NCBI GenBank assembly: GCA_002503825.1
Contig: DASP01000001.1
Location: forward strand, 143,945 to 207,944
DNA length: 64,000 nucleotides
Reading direction: 5' to 3'
Source of the DNA: Methanoregulaceae archaeon UBA467
GTDB taxonomy: Archaea; Halobacteriota; Methanomicrobia; Methanomicrobiales; Methanospirillaceae
The notes beneath the pieces are model-generated. The model did no database searches. It saw only the letters and a list, made by a program, of their open reading frames with translations, and was not told the origin of the DNA. The position numbers were made by a program, and so were the translations under genes. Within the stretch, counting starts at the first letter, position 1; the number at the start of each line of letters is the position of its first letter. This document shows, one piece after another, positions 1-8,167 of this stretch.

Positions 1-249
1 TTCCTCGACAGAAACACCCGGGAGCACCGGGGTTATTTCCTTTAAAAAACCTTCAACCGTGATATTTGATTTCGTTGCGGTTACCCGCAGTACATCCGTT
101 ATATCAATATATCCTGCAAGGACCTTTTTCGCGTCATACACGAATACCTCCCGGAAGATATCATCACGGAGCTTCTGCCGTGCTTTCGTTACCAGATCAT
201 CGATTTTTACTGTGGGTATATCAATAACGAAGTCGGCGGCAACCTTCAT
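1..249 (-). CDS. CBS-domain protein, 5' part only (runs off the window)
   Basis: Reading the minus strand from ATG at 249 gives an open frame that continues through position 1, so only the first 83 residues are visible. They form one CBS half-domain, with a typical segment around VFVYDAKKVLAGYIDITDVL followed by a hydrophobic helix. CBS pairs bind adenine nucleotides or SAM and regulate partner proteins or attached domains. The ATG overlaps the stop codon of the upstream CBS gene by four bases (ATGA), so the two genes are very likely translationally coupled and their products probably act together. What follows the CBS region is outside the window, so the effector domain, if there is one, is unknown. 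Confidence 0.8.
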   Translation of the reverse strand, partial: MKVAADFVIDIPTVKIDDLVTKARQKLRDDIFREVFVYDAKKVLAGYIDITDVLRVTATKSNITVEGFLKEITPVLPGVSVEE

Positions 250-812
250 TGCAGAAATTCCTCCTCACGGCACGACGGGCAGAGCATGAGGTTGTCAGTA
301 CGCCTCAGGTCATCAGACATCTGACCGCAGCGGTTGCACGTCCCGACTTCGACATCTTCCTGCCGGTTGATTTCTACCAGGTCGTTCATCAGCTCTGTTA
401 TCTCAGTTGAAACCGTGAGGATATCCCTGACAGTTACTATGCCAATTACACAATTATCGTCATTGACTACCGGGAGCCTTCTCACCACGTTTTTTATCAT
501 CATATGGGCTGCATCACGGATGGTCTTGTCAGATCGTATAGTGATGAGCGGCGTGCTCATAATTTCACTGACACGCACGGCGCCTGGTTTTTTGTCTTTT
601 GCGACAACTTTGCAGTTTATGTCTTCCTCGGTGACGATTCCGATAGGCTGCCTGTCGCGAAGCACTATACAACTGCCCACTTCATCCCGGCACATTGCTC
701 GTGCGGCCTTTGCTACCGTTGAATCCATCCCGATGGTAGTCGGATTATTTCGCATTACTTCCTTCAGCTGGACACGGGTCTCAAAACGGATTGAATCGGA
801 TGAATTTTTCAA
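246..812 (-). CDS. CBS-pair protein with C-terminal zinc ribbon
   Basis: About 188 residues. Two CBS repeats (roughly residues 15-70 and 80-140; signatures GIVTEEDI and GIVTVRDIL) are followed by a CxxC...CxxC zinc ribbon (CNRCG and CPSC) at the C-terminus. CBS plus zinc ribbon is a recurrent archaeal arrangement of a ligand-sensing module and a nucleic-acid- or protein-binding tail; the ligand cannot be read from sequence. I chose the TTG at 812 because a strong GGGGGTGATC ribosome binding site sits just before it; an open frame extends to 863 but lacks such a site. TATA-like stretches lie at about 876-887 and 893-901. The gene is followed by a second CBS gene with an ATGA overlap. Confidence 0.85.
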   Translation of the reverse strand: MKNSSDSIRFETRVQLKEVMRNNPTTIGMDSTVAKAARAMCRDEVGSCIVLRDRQPIGIVTEEDINCKVVAKDKKPGAVRVSEIMSTPLITIRSDKTIRDAAHMMIKNVVRRLPVVNDDNCVIGIVTVRDILTVSTEITELMNDLVEINRQEDVEVGTCNRCGQMSDDLRRTDNLMLCPSCREEEFLQ

Positions 813-1036
813 TAGATCACCCCCTTTTAGTGTGCTTTCTAAGATTATAATTACAGTTACCAATACTGCAAGCCATCAATATAAAAGAATTGGTCTATAT
901 AAGCTTGTTCCAGTCTGCCGGTTTGTCAGGACCTATAAAAAACATAATAATCTGAGTACCCAATAGGTAATATGTAGTATTTGCAGTCATCAAATTCACA
1001 CTGCAAAGTGAAAATAAAGGGAATCCGAGGTGTTTA

Positions 1037-1678
1037 ATGAATATTCTGGTTCAGACCCGTAATCGTTTTTCGAAATTTCTGGCTGCATTTTTTAAAAAAA
1101 AGCGGTCGCGGATAGGTATATATGGCCCGCCAAATGCAGGTAAAACTACCCTTGCAAACAGGATCGCAAAGGATTGGACCGGAGAATCAATCGGTGTGGT
1201 GAGCGAGATCCCGCACGAGACGCGGCGTGCACATAGAAAATCCGATATCACCATCAGCAGTTCAAACGGCAGTTCTGTCACGATTGATATCGTCGACACA
1301 CCGGGAGTCACCACAAAGATTGATTACAAGGAGTTCCTTGAATACGGTGTAGGAAAGGATGAAGCGGTCAACAGGGCCCGGGAAGCGACAGAGGGCGTGG
1401 CAGAGGCCATGCACTGGCTGAGAGAGGATATTGACGGGGTTATGTATATGCTTGACAGTACGCAGGACCCGTTTATTCAGGTAAATATCATGATGATTGG
1501 TATCATCGAGAGCCGGAACCTCCCGGTCATTATCGTAGCGAATAAAATCGATCTTCCGGATGCGGCACCGCAACGGATCAGGAGTGCATTTCCTCAGCAC
1601 CCGGTTATTCCCATATCGTGTCTTGGCGGCAATAACCTGGATGAGCTGTATGAAAAAATGGTGAACCATTTCAGGTAG
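1037..1678 (+). CDS. oapA: Era-like GTPase, OapA family
   Basis: 213 residues. A P-loop G domain starts almost at once: G1 is GPPNAGKTT (about residues 30-38), G3 is DTPG (about 91-94), and G4 is NKID (about 168-171). The short form, without a C-terminal KH domain, matches the archaeal Era-like proteins called OapA (oriC-associated protein A) in haloarchaea, where oapA-oapB-oapC lie beside a Cdc6/Orc1 gene. The same three-gene order follows here with tiny gaps, which is the main reason for the name. The ATG has a GAGGTG ribosome binding site at 1028-1033. The molecular role of the trio is not established; a replication link is suggested only by haloarchaeal synteny. Confidence 0.85.
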   Translation: MNILVQTRNRFSKFLAAFFKKKRSRIGIYGPPNAGKTTLANRIAKDWTGESIGVVSEIPHETRRAHRKSDITISSSNGSSVTIDIVDTPGVTTKIDYKEFLEYGVGKDEAVNRAREATEGVAEAMHWLREDIDGVMYMLDSTQDPFIQVNIMMIGIIESRNLPVIIVANKIDLPDAAPQRIRSAFPQHPVIPISCLGGNNLDELYEKMVNHFR

Positions 1679-1687
1679 GGGATATAC

Positions 1688-2050
1688 ATGCAGGGGGTAC
1701 AGATAGACCTTATTTCCGAAGAACGGCTCTCCAAGCTTACTTCAATGGAAAAAATCAGGATGATTCTTGACGATGTCCGCCAGGGAACGATTGTCATTCT
1801 CGAAAAAGGCCTTGCGCCGGAAGAACAGAGCACACTGATAGAAATGACCATGCGGGAGATCCTGCCTGACGGATTTAACGGGATTGAAATTGAAAGCTAT
1901 CCGTCAAAAGACGAAAGTCCGACATTTCTACGGAAACTGATGGGAAAGACGAAGTCGGAATCAAGGCTCACTGTGATCGGTCCTGCCAACCAGCTCAGGA
2001 TGATCAAGAAGGATAAAGACATCATCAGTGCATGGATTTCATCGCGGTGA
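1688..2050 (+). CDS. oapB: DUF2073 protein, OapB family
   Basis: 120 residues, no membrane segment or enzymatic motif. The pattern of an N-terminal helix (SMEKIRMILDDVRQGTIVIL), a charged middle and a C-terminal LTVIGPANQLRMIKKDKDI segment is what I recall of DUF2073/OapB proteins. It begins 9 bases after the GTPase stop with GGGGAT as ribosome binding site, and its own stop overlaps the site used by the next gene, so the three are one transcription unit. OapB homologues are known mainly by their fixed position between the GTPase and the zinc-ribbon protein; function is unknown and a partner role for the GTPase is inference. Confidence 0.8.
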   Translation: MQGVQIDLISEERLSKLTSMEKIRMILDDVRQGTIVILEKGLAPEEQSTLIEMTMREILPDGFNGIEIESYPSKDESPTFLRKLMGKTKSESRLTVIGPANQLRMIKKDKDIISAWISSR

Positions 2051-2054
2051 GATA

Positions 2055-2444
2055 ATGCCCCACAAGTGCGTCAAATGCGGGCGGGAGTACCCTAATGCCT
2101 CATCTGCAATGGTCAACGGCTGTGAAAGCTGCGGCGGTAAAAAATTTTTCTTTATCAGCGACGAGGACCGGAACAGGGATGTTATCGAGGAACGGTCAAT
2201 TGAAAGCATCGCAAAAGAAAACCGTGAAGATGTCATTGAAATAAAAAAGGACACTTCATCACCGGATGAGGTATTCAACCGGGTAGAGAGCATTCGTATC
2301 GTTGAACCCGGAACATATGAACTTAATATCGAAAAACTGGCAAAGAGTGACGAACGGGTCGTCGGATTTGGAAGGGACGGGAGCTATGCCGTGGACCTGC
2401 TCTCGATGATGCGCTCGCGCAAGCATAAAAAACCGGAAAAATAA
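2055..2444 (+). CDS. oapC: Zinc-ribbon protein, OapC/ArvC family
   Basis: 129 residues from the ATG at 2055, preceded by GGTGAGAT, which overlaps the oapB stop. The N-terminus is a zinc ribbon (CVKCG at about residues 5-9 and CESCGG at about 22-27) followed by KKFFFIS, the signature that opens OapC/ArvC-type proteins. A charged, probably flexible middle leads to a C-terminal segment (about residues 85-120) with GTYELNIEKL. It closes the oapABC operon. The ribbon suggests nucleic-acid or protein binding, but no activity is known. An upstream in-frame ATG at 2028 lies inside oapB and lacks a ribosome binding site, so I did not use it. Confidence 0.8.
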   Translation: MPHKCVKCGREYPNASSAMVNGCESCGGKKFFFISDEDRNRDVIEERSIESIAKENREDVIEIKKDTSSPDEVFNRVESIRIVEPGTYELNIEKLAKSDERVVGFGRDGSYAVDLLSMMRSRKHKKPEK

Positions 2445-2755
2445 CAAAAAAACTTTCCTCATGGATTCGTGCATATCTGCCTGAAAAGGGCCTGCCTTCT
2501 ATCAGCAATTTTCAATCAGCCCCAGGGATACAACGTGGGTATCTCCTCCAACCATTTGCAGACCTTTTTAAAATTCTGTCGGATCGCCTCCTGGAGACAC
2601 GGTCGTACCATTCGTGGTATGTATCCGGTCGAACAAAAAACAGGTGAGATAAAACAAGAGCGTTTTTTTGGATTACTTTATGCCGGAGAGCCGGCGCTCT
2701 GTTATGAATTCCCGGAAAAATGAATCTTTTTCCTGTTTCAAGGAAAAAATGGATC
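2445..2755. other. Intergenic region, convergent, no gene supported
   Basis: This 311-base gap lies between the convergent oapC and SUI1 genes. Both strands hold open frames of about 85-95 codons, but neither has a convincing ribosome binding site or protein-like composition. The only structure I see is the hairpin listed separately at 2727-2748. Confidence 0.5.
2727..2748 (-). terminator. Hairpin just downstream of the SUI1 gene
   Basis: A perfect 7-bp stem (TTTTTCC / GGAAAAA) with an 8-base loop lies 8 bases past the stop of the minus-strand SUI1 gene and runs into T residues on that strand. It could end transcription from either side of this convergent gap. Confidence 0.45.
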
Positions 2756-3061
2756 TCAATTGATATTATCCACGCTGTACCCTTTATCTGCAAGCAGTTC
2801 TTTTACTCTTTCCCTGTGATTACCCTGCAGCTCTATTGAATTTTCTTTTACTGTGCCGCCGCAGGCGAGTTTTCCCTTAAGGTATTTCGAGAGATCTTCA
2901 AGGTCGATATCGGTTGGATCAAGTCCTTCGATGACTGTGACTTCTTTTCCATACCGTCTTTTATTGACCTTCACATTGATCCTCTGCTGCTCTTTTGCTA
3001 CCTCCTCACAGATACAAAGCTCTTTAGGTAGTCCACATGTTGGACAAATACCACCATTCAT
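2756..3061 (-). CDS. SUI1/aIF1-like translation initiation factor
   Basis: 101 residues from the ATG at 3061 (GAAGGT upstream). A short N-terminal zinc-binding element (CPTCGLPKELCIC) precedes the SUI1 fold: basic strand INVKVNKRRYGKEVTVIEG, then LSKYLKGKLACGGTVKE and a C-terminal GNHRERVKELL helix. That is the standard archaeal layout of the eIF1/SUI1 homologue that binds the small ribosomal subunit and promotes correct start selection. The frame stays open to 3163, but that extension is not SUI1-like. It converges on the oapABC operon and is followed by a hairpin. Confidence 0.93.
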   Translation of the reverse strand: MNGGICPTCGLPKELCICEEVAKEQQRINVKVNKRRYGKEVTVIEGLDPTDIDLEDLSKYLKGKLACGGTVKENSIELQGNHRERVKELLADKGYSVDNIN

Positions 3062-3224
3062 TACAAGTACCTTCAAGTTCTCTTTATATATTTGTTGGCA
3101 TGTAAAGGAGCGTGAACACCTTGGTTGATAATATCCAATCAGGAACGGCTGGATTTTGAACACACGAAAGATTGTTCAGATACATATGAAATGCTCAATA
3201 TTCAACCAGATATTCCTGCACATT

Positions 3225-4889
3225 TCAATCCATCCCCCCAAACCGGGTAGTGTCGACGCGGCAGGTTTCACACCCCCGGGAAATGACCTGGTTCGCCCGG
3301 CTGTTATACCGGTAAATGGTTATCCCCTTGCAGTCAAGTGCCCGGGCACGCGAAAAGATATTGACAATATCACCGACAGTTGCACTCTCAGGAACATTCA
3401 CTGTTTTTGACACGGCATTATCGACATGCTTTTGTACGGTCGCCTGCATTCTTACGTGAAATTCCGGGCTGATTTCAGCTGCAGTCTTCAGGATATCCTT
3501 TGTACTCTCCGGGACAGGAAGGTCCTTCACGCTCCCGGTACGCATCAGGCGGTCAACAACGCTGTGATTACCAGACTCATCACAAAGATATCGCTCAACT
3601 GCAGGATGAAGGAACGAAAACGGTTTCCCGTTGATCTGCCTCTGAAAGGCAAGAGAAAATACAGGTTCTATTCCGCTGCTGGTCCCTGCGATTATATGAA
3701 GCGATCCCGTCGGGGCGACAGTGGTAACCGTTGCATTCCGCATCGCACCCTTATAAACACTCATATCGATGGCAGGAAACGATCCAAGTTTCTCACCCAG
3801 TTCACGCGATACATCGTGTGCTTCTCTCTGGATACATCCCATGATACGATCTGCACAGTGCAATGCCTCTCCGGATTCATAGGGTATCCCAAGCTCGATA
3901 AAAGCATCCGCAAGCCCCATGACCCCGAGACCCACTTTACGCGTGCGGCGTGTCATATCAGCAATTTCAGAGACAGGATAGCAGTTTATATCGATAACGG
4001 TATCTAAAAATTCGACTGCAAGACGAACGGTCGATGAAACGAGGTCATAATCAAATTCGCCATTCCTGATGCAGGCCGGGAGGTTGATACTGCCAAGGTT
4101 GCAGCTTTCGTACGGAAGGAGTGGCTGCTCGCCACACGGGTTTGTCGCATCAATTTGTCCAAGACCGGGAACCGGGTTTTTTTCGTTGATTGTATCCAGG
4201 AACAGGAGTCCAGGATCACCACATGACCATGCCGCAGCCCCGACCGCCTGCCATAGTGCCTCTGCTGAAACCGTGCCCTGTATTGCACCATTCCTTGGAT
4301 TGACAAGTTCGTACTCCTTTCCTTTACGGAGCGCATCAAAAAAGGGTGCCTCGAATCCGACTGAAAGGTTAAAATTTTCAAGGCCGCCGTGTACCTTTGC
4401 CCTGACAAAATCAAAAATATCCGGGTGAGAGCTTGCAAGGACCCCCATATTTGCACCCCTCCTCCGGCCCCCCTGCTTCAGCGCATTTGTCGCTTCATCA
4501 AATACGTGAATGAATGGCAGGGGTCCGCTGGCGATTCCGGCACTTCCGGCAACCATGTCACCTGCCGGCCTGACACGTGAAAAGGAAAACCCGGTCCCAC
4601 CACCGCTTTTATGAATCAGGGCCATCCGGGAGAGGGTGGTGAAGATACTCCTGATCGAGTCATCAACCGGAAGGACAAAGCACGCCGAGAGCTGCCCGCC
4701 AGGGATGCCTGCGTTCATGAGAGTGGGGGAATTAGGAAGAAAGAGAAGTTCTTCCATTACAGTTTTAAACTGGTCCTTCCGGGTCGGGCTCACTGCAGCG
4801 GCGACTCTCCCAAAAAGCGCCTCAGGTGTCTCTCCGGGAAGCAGATACCGGCTTTTAAGGAGGACTTCTGCAGTTGTGCTCAGTTGCAT
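3225..4889 (-). CDS. nrdJ: Adenosylcobalamin-dependent (class II) ribonucleotide reductase
   Basis: 554 residues. The class II catalytic set is complete: a reducible cysteine near residue 70 (QLSACFVLP), the radical triad N-C-E in NPCGE (250-254), the partner cysteine 11 residues later (ESCNLGSINL, near 263), and a C-terminal CETC pair for re-reduction. It makes deoxyribonucleotides using a thiyl radical generated from adenosylcobalamin. There is no N-terminal ATP-cone, so overall-activity control by dATP through that domain is not expected. The gene is divergent from cobyric acid synthase, a step in cobalamin synthesis; both seem to start from one TATA box, and the nrdJ ATG lies about 27 bases from its centre, implying a leaderless mRNA. 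Confidence 0.95.
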   Translation of the reverse strand: MQLSTTAEVLLKSRYLLPGETPEALFGRVAAAVSPTRKDQFKTVMEELLFLPNSPTLMNAGIPGGQLSACFVLPVDDSIRSIFTTLSRMALIHKSGGGTGFSFSRVRPAGDMVAGSAGIASGPLPFIHVFDEATNALKQGGRRRGANMGVLASSHPDIFDFVRAKVHGGLENFNLSVGFEAPFFDALRKGKEYELVNPRNGAIQGTVSAEALWQAVGAAAWSCGDPGLLFLDTINEKNPVPGLGQIDATNPCGEQPLLPYESCNLGSINLPACIRNGEFDYDLVSSTVRLAVEFLDTVIDINCYPVSEIADMTRRTRKVGLGVMGLADAFIELGIPYESGEALHCADRIMGCIQREAHDVSRELGEKLGSFPAIDMSVYKGAMRNATVTTVAPTGSLHIIAGTSSGIEPVFSLAFQRQINGKPFSFLHPAVERYLCDESGNHSVVDRLMRTGSVKDLPVPESTKDILKTAAEISPEFHVRMQATVQKHVDNAVSKTVNVPESATVGDIVNIFSRARALDCKGITIYRYNSRANQVISRGCETCRVDTTRFGGMD

Positions 4890-4911
4890 TATGAATCTTT
4901 GAGGAACGGCT

Positions 4912-4921
4912 TTTATTTAAA
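4912..4921. promoter_or_regulatory. Shared bidirectional TATA box for nrdJ and cobyric acid synthase
   Basis: TTTATTTAAA at 4912-4921 is A/T-rich and nearly symmetric, so it can serve as a TATA box on both strands. Its centre is 27-28 bases from the A of the nrdJ ATG (4889, minus) and also from the ATG at 4944 (plus), the standard archaeal TATA-to-start distance. Both transcripts would then be leaderless. Confidence 0.7.
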
Positions 4922-4943
4922 TTCCATGCATAGTTATTCTGAT

Positions 4944-6407
4944 ATGTCTCTGATGGTCCTCGGCACTTCATCTCATGTCGGTAAAAGTACTGTCGTAGCT
5001 GCACTTTGCAGGGCACTGGCTAACCGGGGTATTTCAGTTGCGCCATTCAAGTCACAGAATATGAGCCTCAATTCTTATGTCACCGCCGACGGATGTGAGA
5101 TCGGTATTGCACAGGCAATGCAGGCTTTTGCGGCACGGCTGGAGCCTGATGCTGACATGAATCCCATACTCCTCAAACCCAAGGCCGAGAAGGTATCGCA
5201 GGTGATTCTTCTCGGACATCCTTACAAGGATGTCCTCATCACGCATTATTACCAGGAAACCGATTTTCTCCTGTCAAAAGCACTTGAATCTGCCCGCCGC
5301 CTTGAAGAACGGTACGGGCATCTTGTGGTGGAGGGGGCAGGCGGGGCGGCTGAAATGAACCTTTATTCCAGGGATATTGCAAATATCCGCCTTGCACAGG
5401 CCCTTCGCCTTCCTATTCTTATCGTAGCGGATATTGAACGGGGCGGCGTATTTGCCCAGGTATACGGCACAATAAAGCTCCTCCCTCCAGACATTCAGCC
5501 ATATGTGATGGGAATTATCATCAACAAGTTCAGGGGGGACCACACTATTTTTGAGGACGGCGTACGAATCATCGAGGATATAACAGGAATTCCTGTTCTG
5601 GGCGTCCTCCCTTACCTCTCCATCCCGCTTCCGAGCGAGGATTCGCTGTCACTTGGCGATAAAAAGATCGGAAATCATCCGGTACGGATCGGGATCATCC
5701 GGCTCCCGCATATTTCGAATTTTACCGATTTTGAGCGACTGGAACGGTTCGCAAACGTGGAGTACGTAAAACCCGGTCATTCCCTCTCCGGCTTTGACTG
5801 CATCATAATTCCGGGAACGAAAAACACCGTGGATGATTTGAAAGCCCTTATGGAGAGCGGGACTGCCAATGAGATAGTACGGGCACATGAACGGTTGATC
5901 CCGATCATCGGCATATGCGGCGGGTACCAGATGCTTGGTCAGAAAATCATTGACAAAGGAATCGAGTCCTGCGAAGGAGAATTTCCGGGTCTTGGACTTC
6001 TTAATGGAATCACCCTCTTCGACCGGTACGAGAAGAAGACGGTACAGGTCCAGAGGACTGCAAACCCGGTCGGACCTGTTCTTTCCCGCATGGGGACAAT
6101 CAGGGGATACGAGATACACATGGGTGTGACCGACACACAGGGTGACAACGAAGCTTTTACCGGTGAGGGCGCAGTTTCTGATGACGGAATGGTTTTCGGG
6201 ACGTACCTGCACGGCCTCTTTGAAAACGATACGGCGGTCGGGGCGCTTATGACCTTTCTCTATGAACGTAAAGGTCTTTCATTCTCATTTTCAGCACCGG
6301 ATTTCTCCGATGCCTATGATGATCTCGCACGCTCGTTTGAAGCGCATGTGAACATGGAACCTATCCTCAGGTTGTTTTCCGGAGAGGGTCCGGCCATGCC
6401 GGAATGA
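4944..6407 (+). CDS. cbiP: Cobyric acid synthase
   Basis: 487 residues. The N-terminus is a dethiobiotin-synthetase-like ATPase domain (MVLGTSSHVGKSTVV, then APFKSQNMSLNSY), and the C-terminal half is a class I glutamine amidotransferase with nucleophile cysteine in GICGGYQMLGQ and the catalytic histidine in GTYLHGLFEND. It amidates the b, d, e and g side chains of adenosylcobyrinic acid diamide. I chose ATG 4944 because it lies 27-28 bases from the shared TATA box (leaderless) and starts exactly at the conserved MSLMVLGTS; an in-frame ATG at 4926 would add only six residues. The open frame extends to 4611 across nrdJ, but that part is not coding on this strand. Also called cobQ. Confidence 0.95.
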   Translation: MSLMVLGTSSHVGKSTVVAALCRALANRGISVAPFKSQNMSLNSYVTADGCEIGIAQAMQAFAARLEPDADMNPILLKPKAEKVSQVILLGHPYKDVLITHYYQETDFLLSKALESARRLEERYGHLVVEGAGGAAEMNLYSRDIANIRLAQALRLPILIVADIERGGVFAQVYGTIKLLPPDIQPYVMGIIINKFRGDHTIFEDGVRIIEDITGIPVLGVLPYLSIPLPSEDSLSLGDKKIGNHPVRIGIIRLPHISNFTDFERLERFANVEYVKPGHSLSGFDCIIIPGTKNTVDDLKALMESGTANEIVRAHERLIPIIGICGGYQMLGQKIIDKGIESCEGEFPGLGLLNGITLFDRYEKKTVQVQRTANPVGPVLSRMGTIRGYEIHMGVTDTQGDNEAFTGEGAVSDDGMVFGTYLHGLFENDTAVGALMTFLYERKGLSFSFSAPDFSDAYDDLARSFEAHVNMEPILRLFSGEGPAMPE

Positions 6408-6485
6408 GCAGGTACCGGGGTTGGGTTTTTCACCCATCAGAACAATACAAGCTCACGCAAAAGGATTCTATACAGGGTATAAATT

Positions 6486-6827
6486 ATGGCAATGAGAGTA
6501 TCTTTCACACTCGATTCTGAAACCATGGATATTATCGATAAATTCGCGAAAGAGCACGGGATCGACAGAAACAGGGCCATCCTTGAATTTATTGAGAACG
6601 GCTATGAACACTTAAGCGACGGTCGCACTATCAACTTAAACCAGCAACGTGCCTTTGAAGAATACAACGAGCTTAAAATAGCTGTTGAGGAGGTTAAAAA
6701 GAACCTTGCAAGTCTCACGGAAGAGGTGCGGCTTGTCCATCATACGATCGATGTCGAGTGGGGAAAGGAGATGAGGGGGGTTCCGTACCAGACAAAGCGC
6801 TGGTGGGAATTCTGGAAAACCCAGTAA
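6486..6827 (+). CDS. Ribbon-helix-helix protein with coiled-coil tail
   Basis: 113 residues. The first 50 form a CopG/Arc-type ribbon-helix-helix: strand MRVSFTLDSETMDII, then helices around KFAKEHGIDRNRAILEFIENG. A coiled coil follows (about residues 58-90, ELKIAVEEVKKNLASLTEEV), and the C-terminus is aromatic (RWWEFWKTQ). This suggests a dimeric DNA-binding regulator. TATA-like GGTATAAATT lies directly before the ATG. A second ATG two codons in (6492) is an equal candidate start. No toxin gene is adjacent in an operon, so an antitoxin role is not supported; the target is unknown. Confidence 0.75.
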   Translation: MAMRVSFTLDSETMDIIDKFAKEHGIDRNRAILEFIENGYEHLSDGRTINLNQQRAFEEYNELKIAVEEVKKNLASLTEEVRLVHHTIDVEWGKEMRGVPYQTKRWWEFWKTQ

Positions 6828-7094
6828 TCAGCCGATAATATTCATCATGCTGTGGTAGCCTTCTCCTTTCCTGTCAGCACATTTTACAGATTCAACTACT
6901 TTTAAGTTGACTTCATCGGTGGCACGGGACTTCAGGCAATAGGCAAGAGACGGGGAGATAACAAATTTTCCCTTCACCTGAAACGCTCTTGAATGAATGC
7001 AAAACCTGCAATGTTCAATAGTTTCATCTTTCCCGGGAAGACAGGGAACTTTTCCGTCTCTCACCGGAAGGATACGGTAGTCATCTTCGGGCAT
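6828..7094 (-). CDS. Small cysteine-containing protein, unknown
   Basis: 88 residues, ending on the base after the stop of the convergent ribbon-helix-helix gene. Five cysteines, including CRFC, could bind a metal. The polypeptide has soluble-protein composition (KGKFVISPSLAYCL, VESVKC) and starts with ATG. I recognise no family, and the gene call rests on composition and neat packing against its neighbour. Confidence 0.5.
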   Translation of the reverse strand: MPEDDYRILPVRDGKVPCLPGKDETIEHCRFCIHSRAFQVKGKFVISPSLAYCLKSRATDEVNLKVVESVKCADRKGEGYHSMMNIIG

Positions 7095-7213
7095 AGCATA
7101 CCTGCACCAGTAATGTCTCGTATTCCTATTTCTACCCTGCCTCTGTGTATACTGTCATTCCGGACGGGGCATATCCCTATTATCCATGAATGGTAATAAT
7201 TACCTGATTCGCA

Positions 7214-8047
7214 ATGTACCAGGTCACGAAATTACATACGGCGCTGATAGCAGGTTTGTGTCTTTCACTCCTTATTTCATGTACATGGGCTTCTGTAATT
7301 TCAGTTCCTGAACTGGCGTTCCAGACCCCGGGAGAAGTCACCACCAGTGATATTCTGCTCGACAGCGCCCCGAACGGTATTTCCGGTTATAAGATTACCC
7401 TTTCAATAGCAGACCCGGAAATGTGCGAGATAACCGGAATAACCTCCCCTGAATGGGCGGCTTTAGAGGGGACATCCCCCCTCCCGGGATCGGTTGTCGC
7501 CATTCAGGCTGTGGATATCGGGAACCTGGTTGAAACAAACAGTACCGGGATTCTCCTGGCACGAGTCAGCGTTACCTCAAAAGAAGCCGGTTCAACTTCA
7601 CTGTTAGTGACGGTCAACCTGATTGATGACGATGCGGGAAATCCGGTTATGGTAACAGTCCCTGCCATTAATGGCGAAACAGCCACGTCTGTCACTTCAG
7701 GCACTACCACATCGGCAACGGACACCATGACTCAGTCGGGAAGCGGTTCCGGGGCATCCTCCTCAGCAGTATATGCGGGTGCCGGAAGCGGCACATCGGG
7801 AAGCGTCCCGGTATCACAGGTTAAAACCGTTTCAGTGACTCTTTTCGTTCCTCCGCAGGACTCTTCGACCCCTGAAAACGTGACGGAACCCGGGAGTTCT
7901 GCCACTTCCCGGGCTTCAACATCTTCACCAGATACTCAAGGGGTCCCAACTGAGCCACCCCTGATAAAAGCGCCAATCATGATATGGGGTATGGTTTTCG
8001 CATTGTTTTGCGCAGGTATAATTATCAGGCATAACAAAGCCTCATGA
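7214..8047 (+). CDS. Secreted, membrane-anchored protein with cohesin-like domain
   Basis: 277 residues. An N-terminal signal peptide (hydrophobic core ALIAGLCLSLLISCTWA) precedes a beta-rich domain (about 30-150) whose pattern, with GEVTTSDILLDSAPNGISGYKI and TGILLARVSVTSKEAG, resembles cohesin-type or other immunoglobulin-like surface domains. A Ser/Thr/Gly-rich linker (about 155-250) is followed by a membrane helix (IMIWGMVFALFCAGIII) and a short basic tail. The protein is therefore anchored at its C-terminus with the domain outside the cell. The cohesin comparison is tentative. It stands alone, with no matching partner visible. Confidence 0.75.
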   Translation: MYQVTKLHTALIAGLCLSLLISCTWASVISVPELAFQTPGEVTTSDILLDSAPNGISGYKITLSIADPEMCEITGITSPEWAALEGTSPLPGSVVAIQAVDIGNLVETNSTGILLARVSVTSKEAGSTSLLVTVNLIDDDAGNPVMVTVPAINGETATSVTSGTTTSATDTMTQSGSGSGASSSAVYAGAGSGTSGSVPVSQVKTVSVTLFVPPQDSSTPENVTEPGSSATSRASTSSPDTQGVPTEPPLIKAPIMIWGMVFALFCAGIIIRHNKAS

Positions 8048-8167
8048 TTTTTTTAGTCCGGACCCGGGACGATGATTTAAACCGGGATTTTCCCTGATAG
8101 AGAAATGACTGGTCCCTCGGGGGCGGATACGGCGTTTATATCAGGGGTTGCCGGTTGAACAGGTATC

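Noticed and set aside
2469..2793. Open frames of about 85-95 codons on both strands between oapC and SUI1
   Set aside because: No ribosome binding site, unlikely protein composition and mutual overlap; the gap is convergent and contains a terminator-like hairpin.
6486..7094. Toxin-antitoxin pair made of the ribbon-helix-helix protein and the small Cys protein
   Set aside because: The two genes are convergent, not in one operon, and the small protein has no toxin motif.
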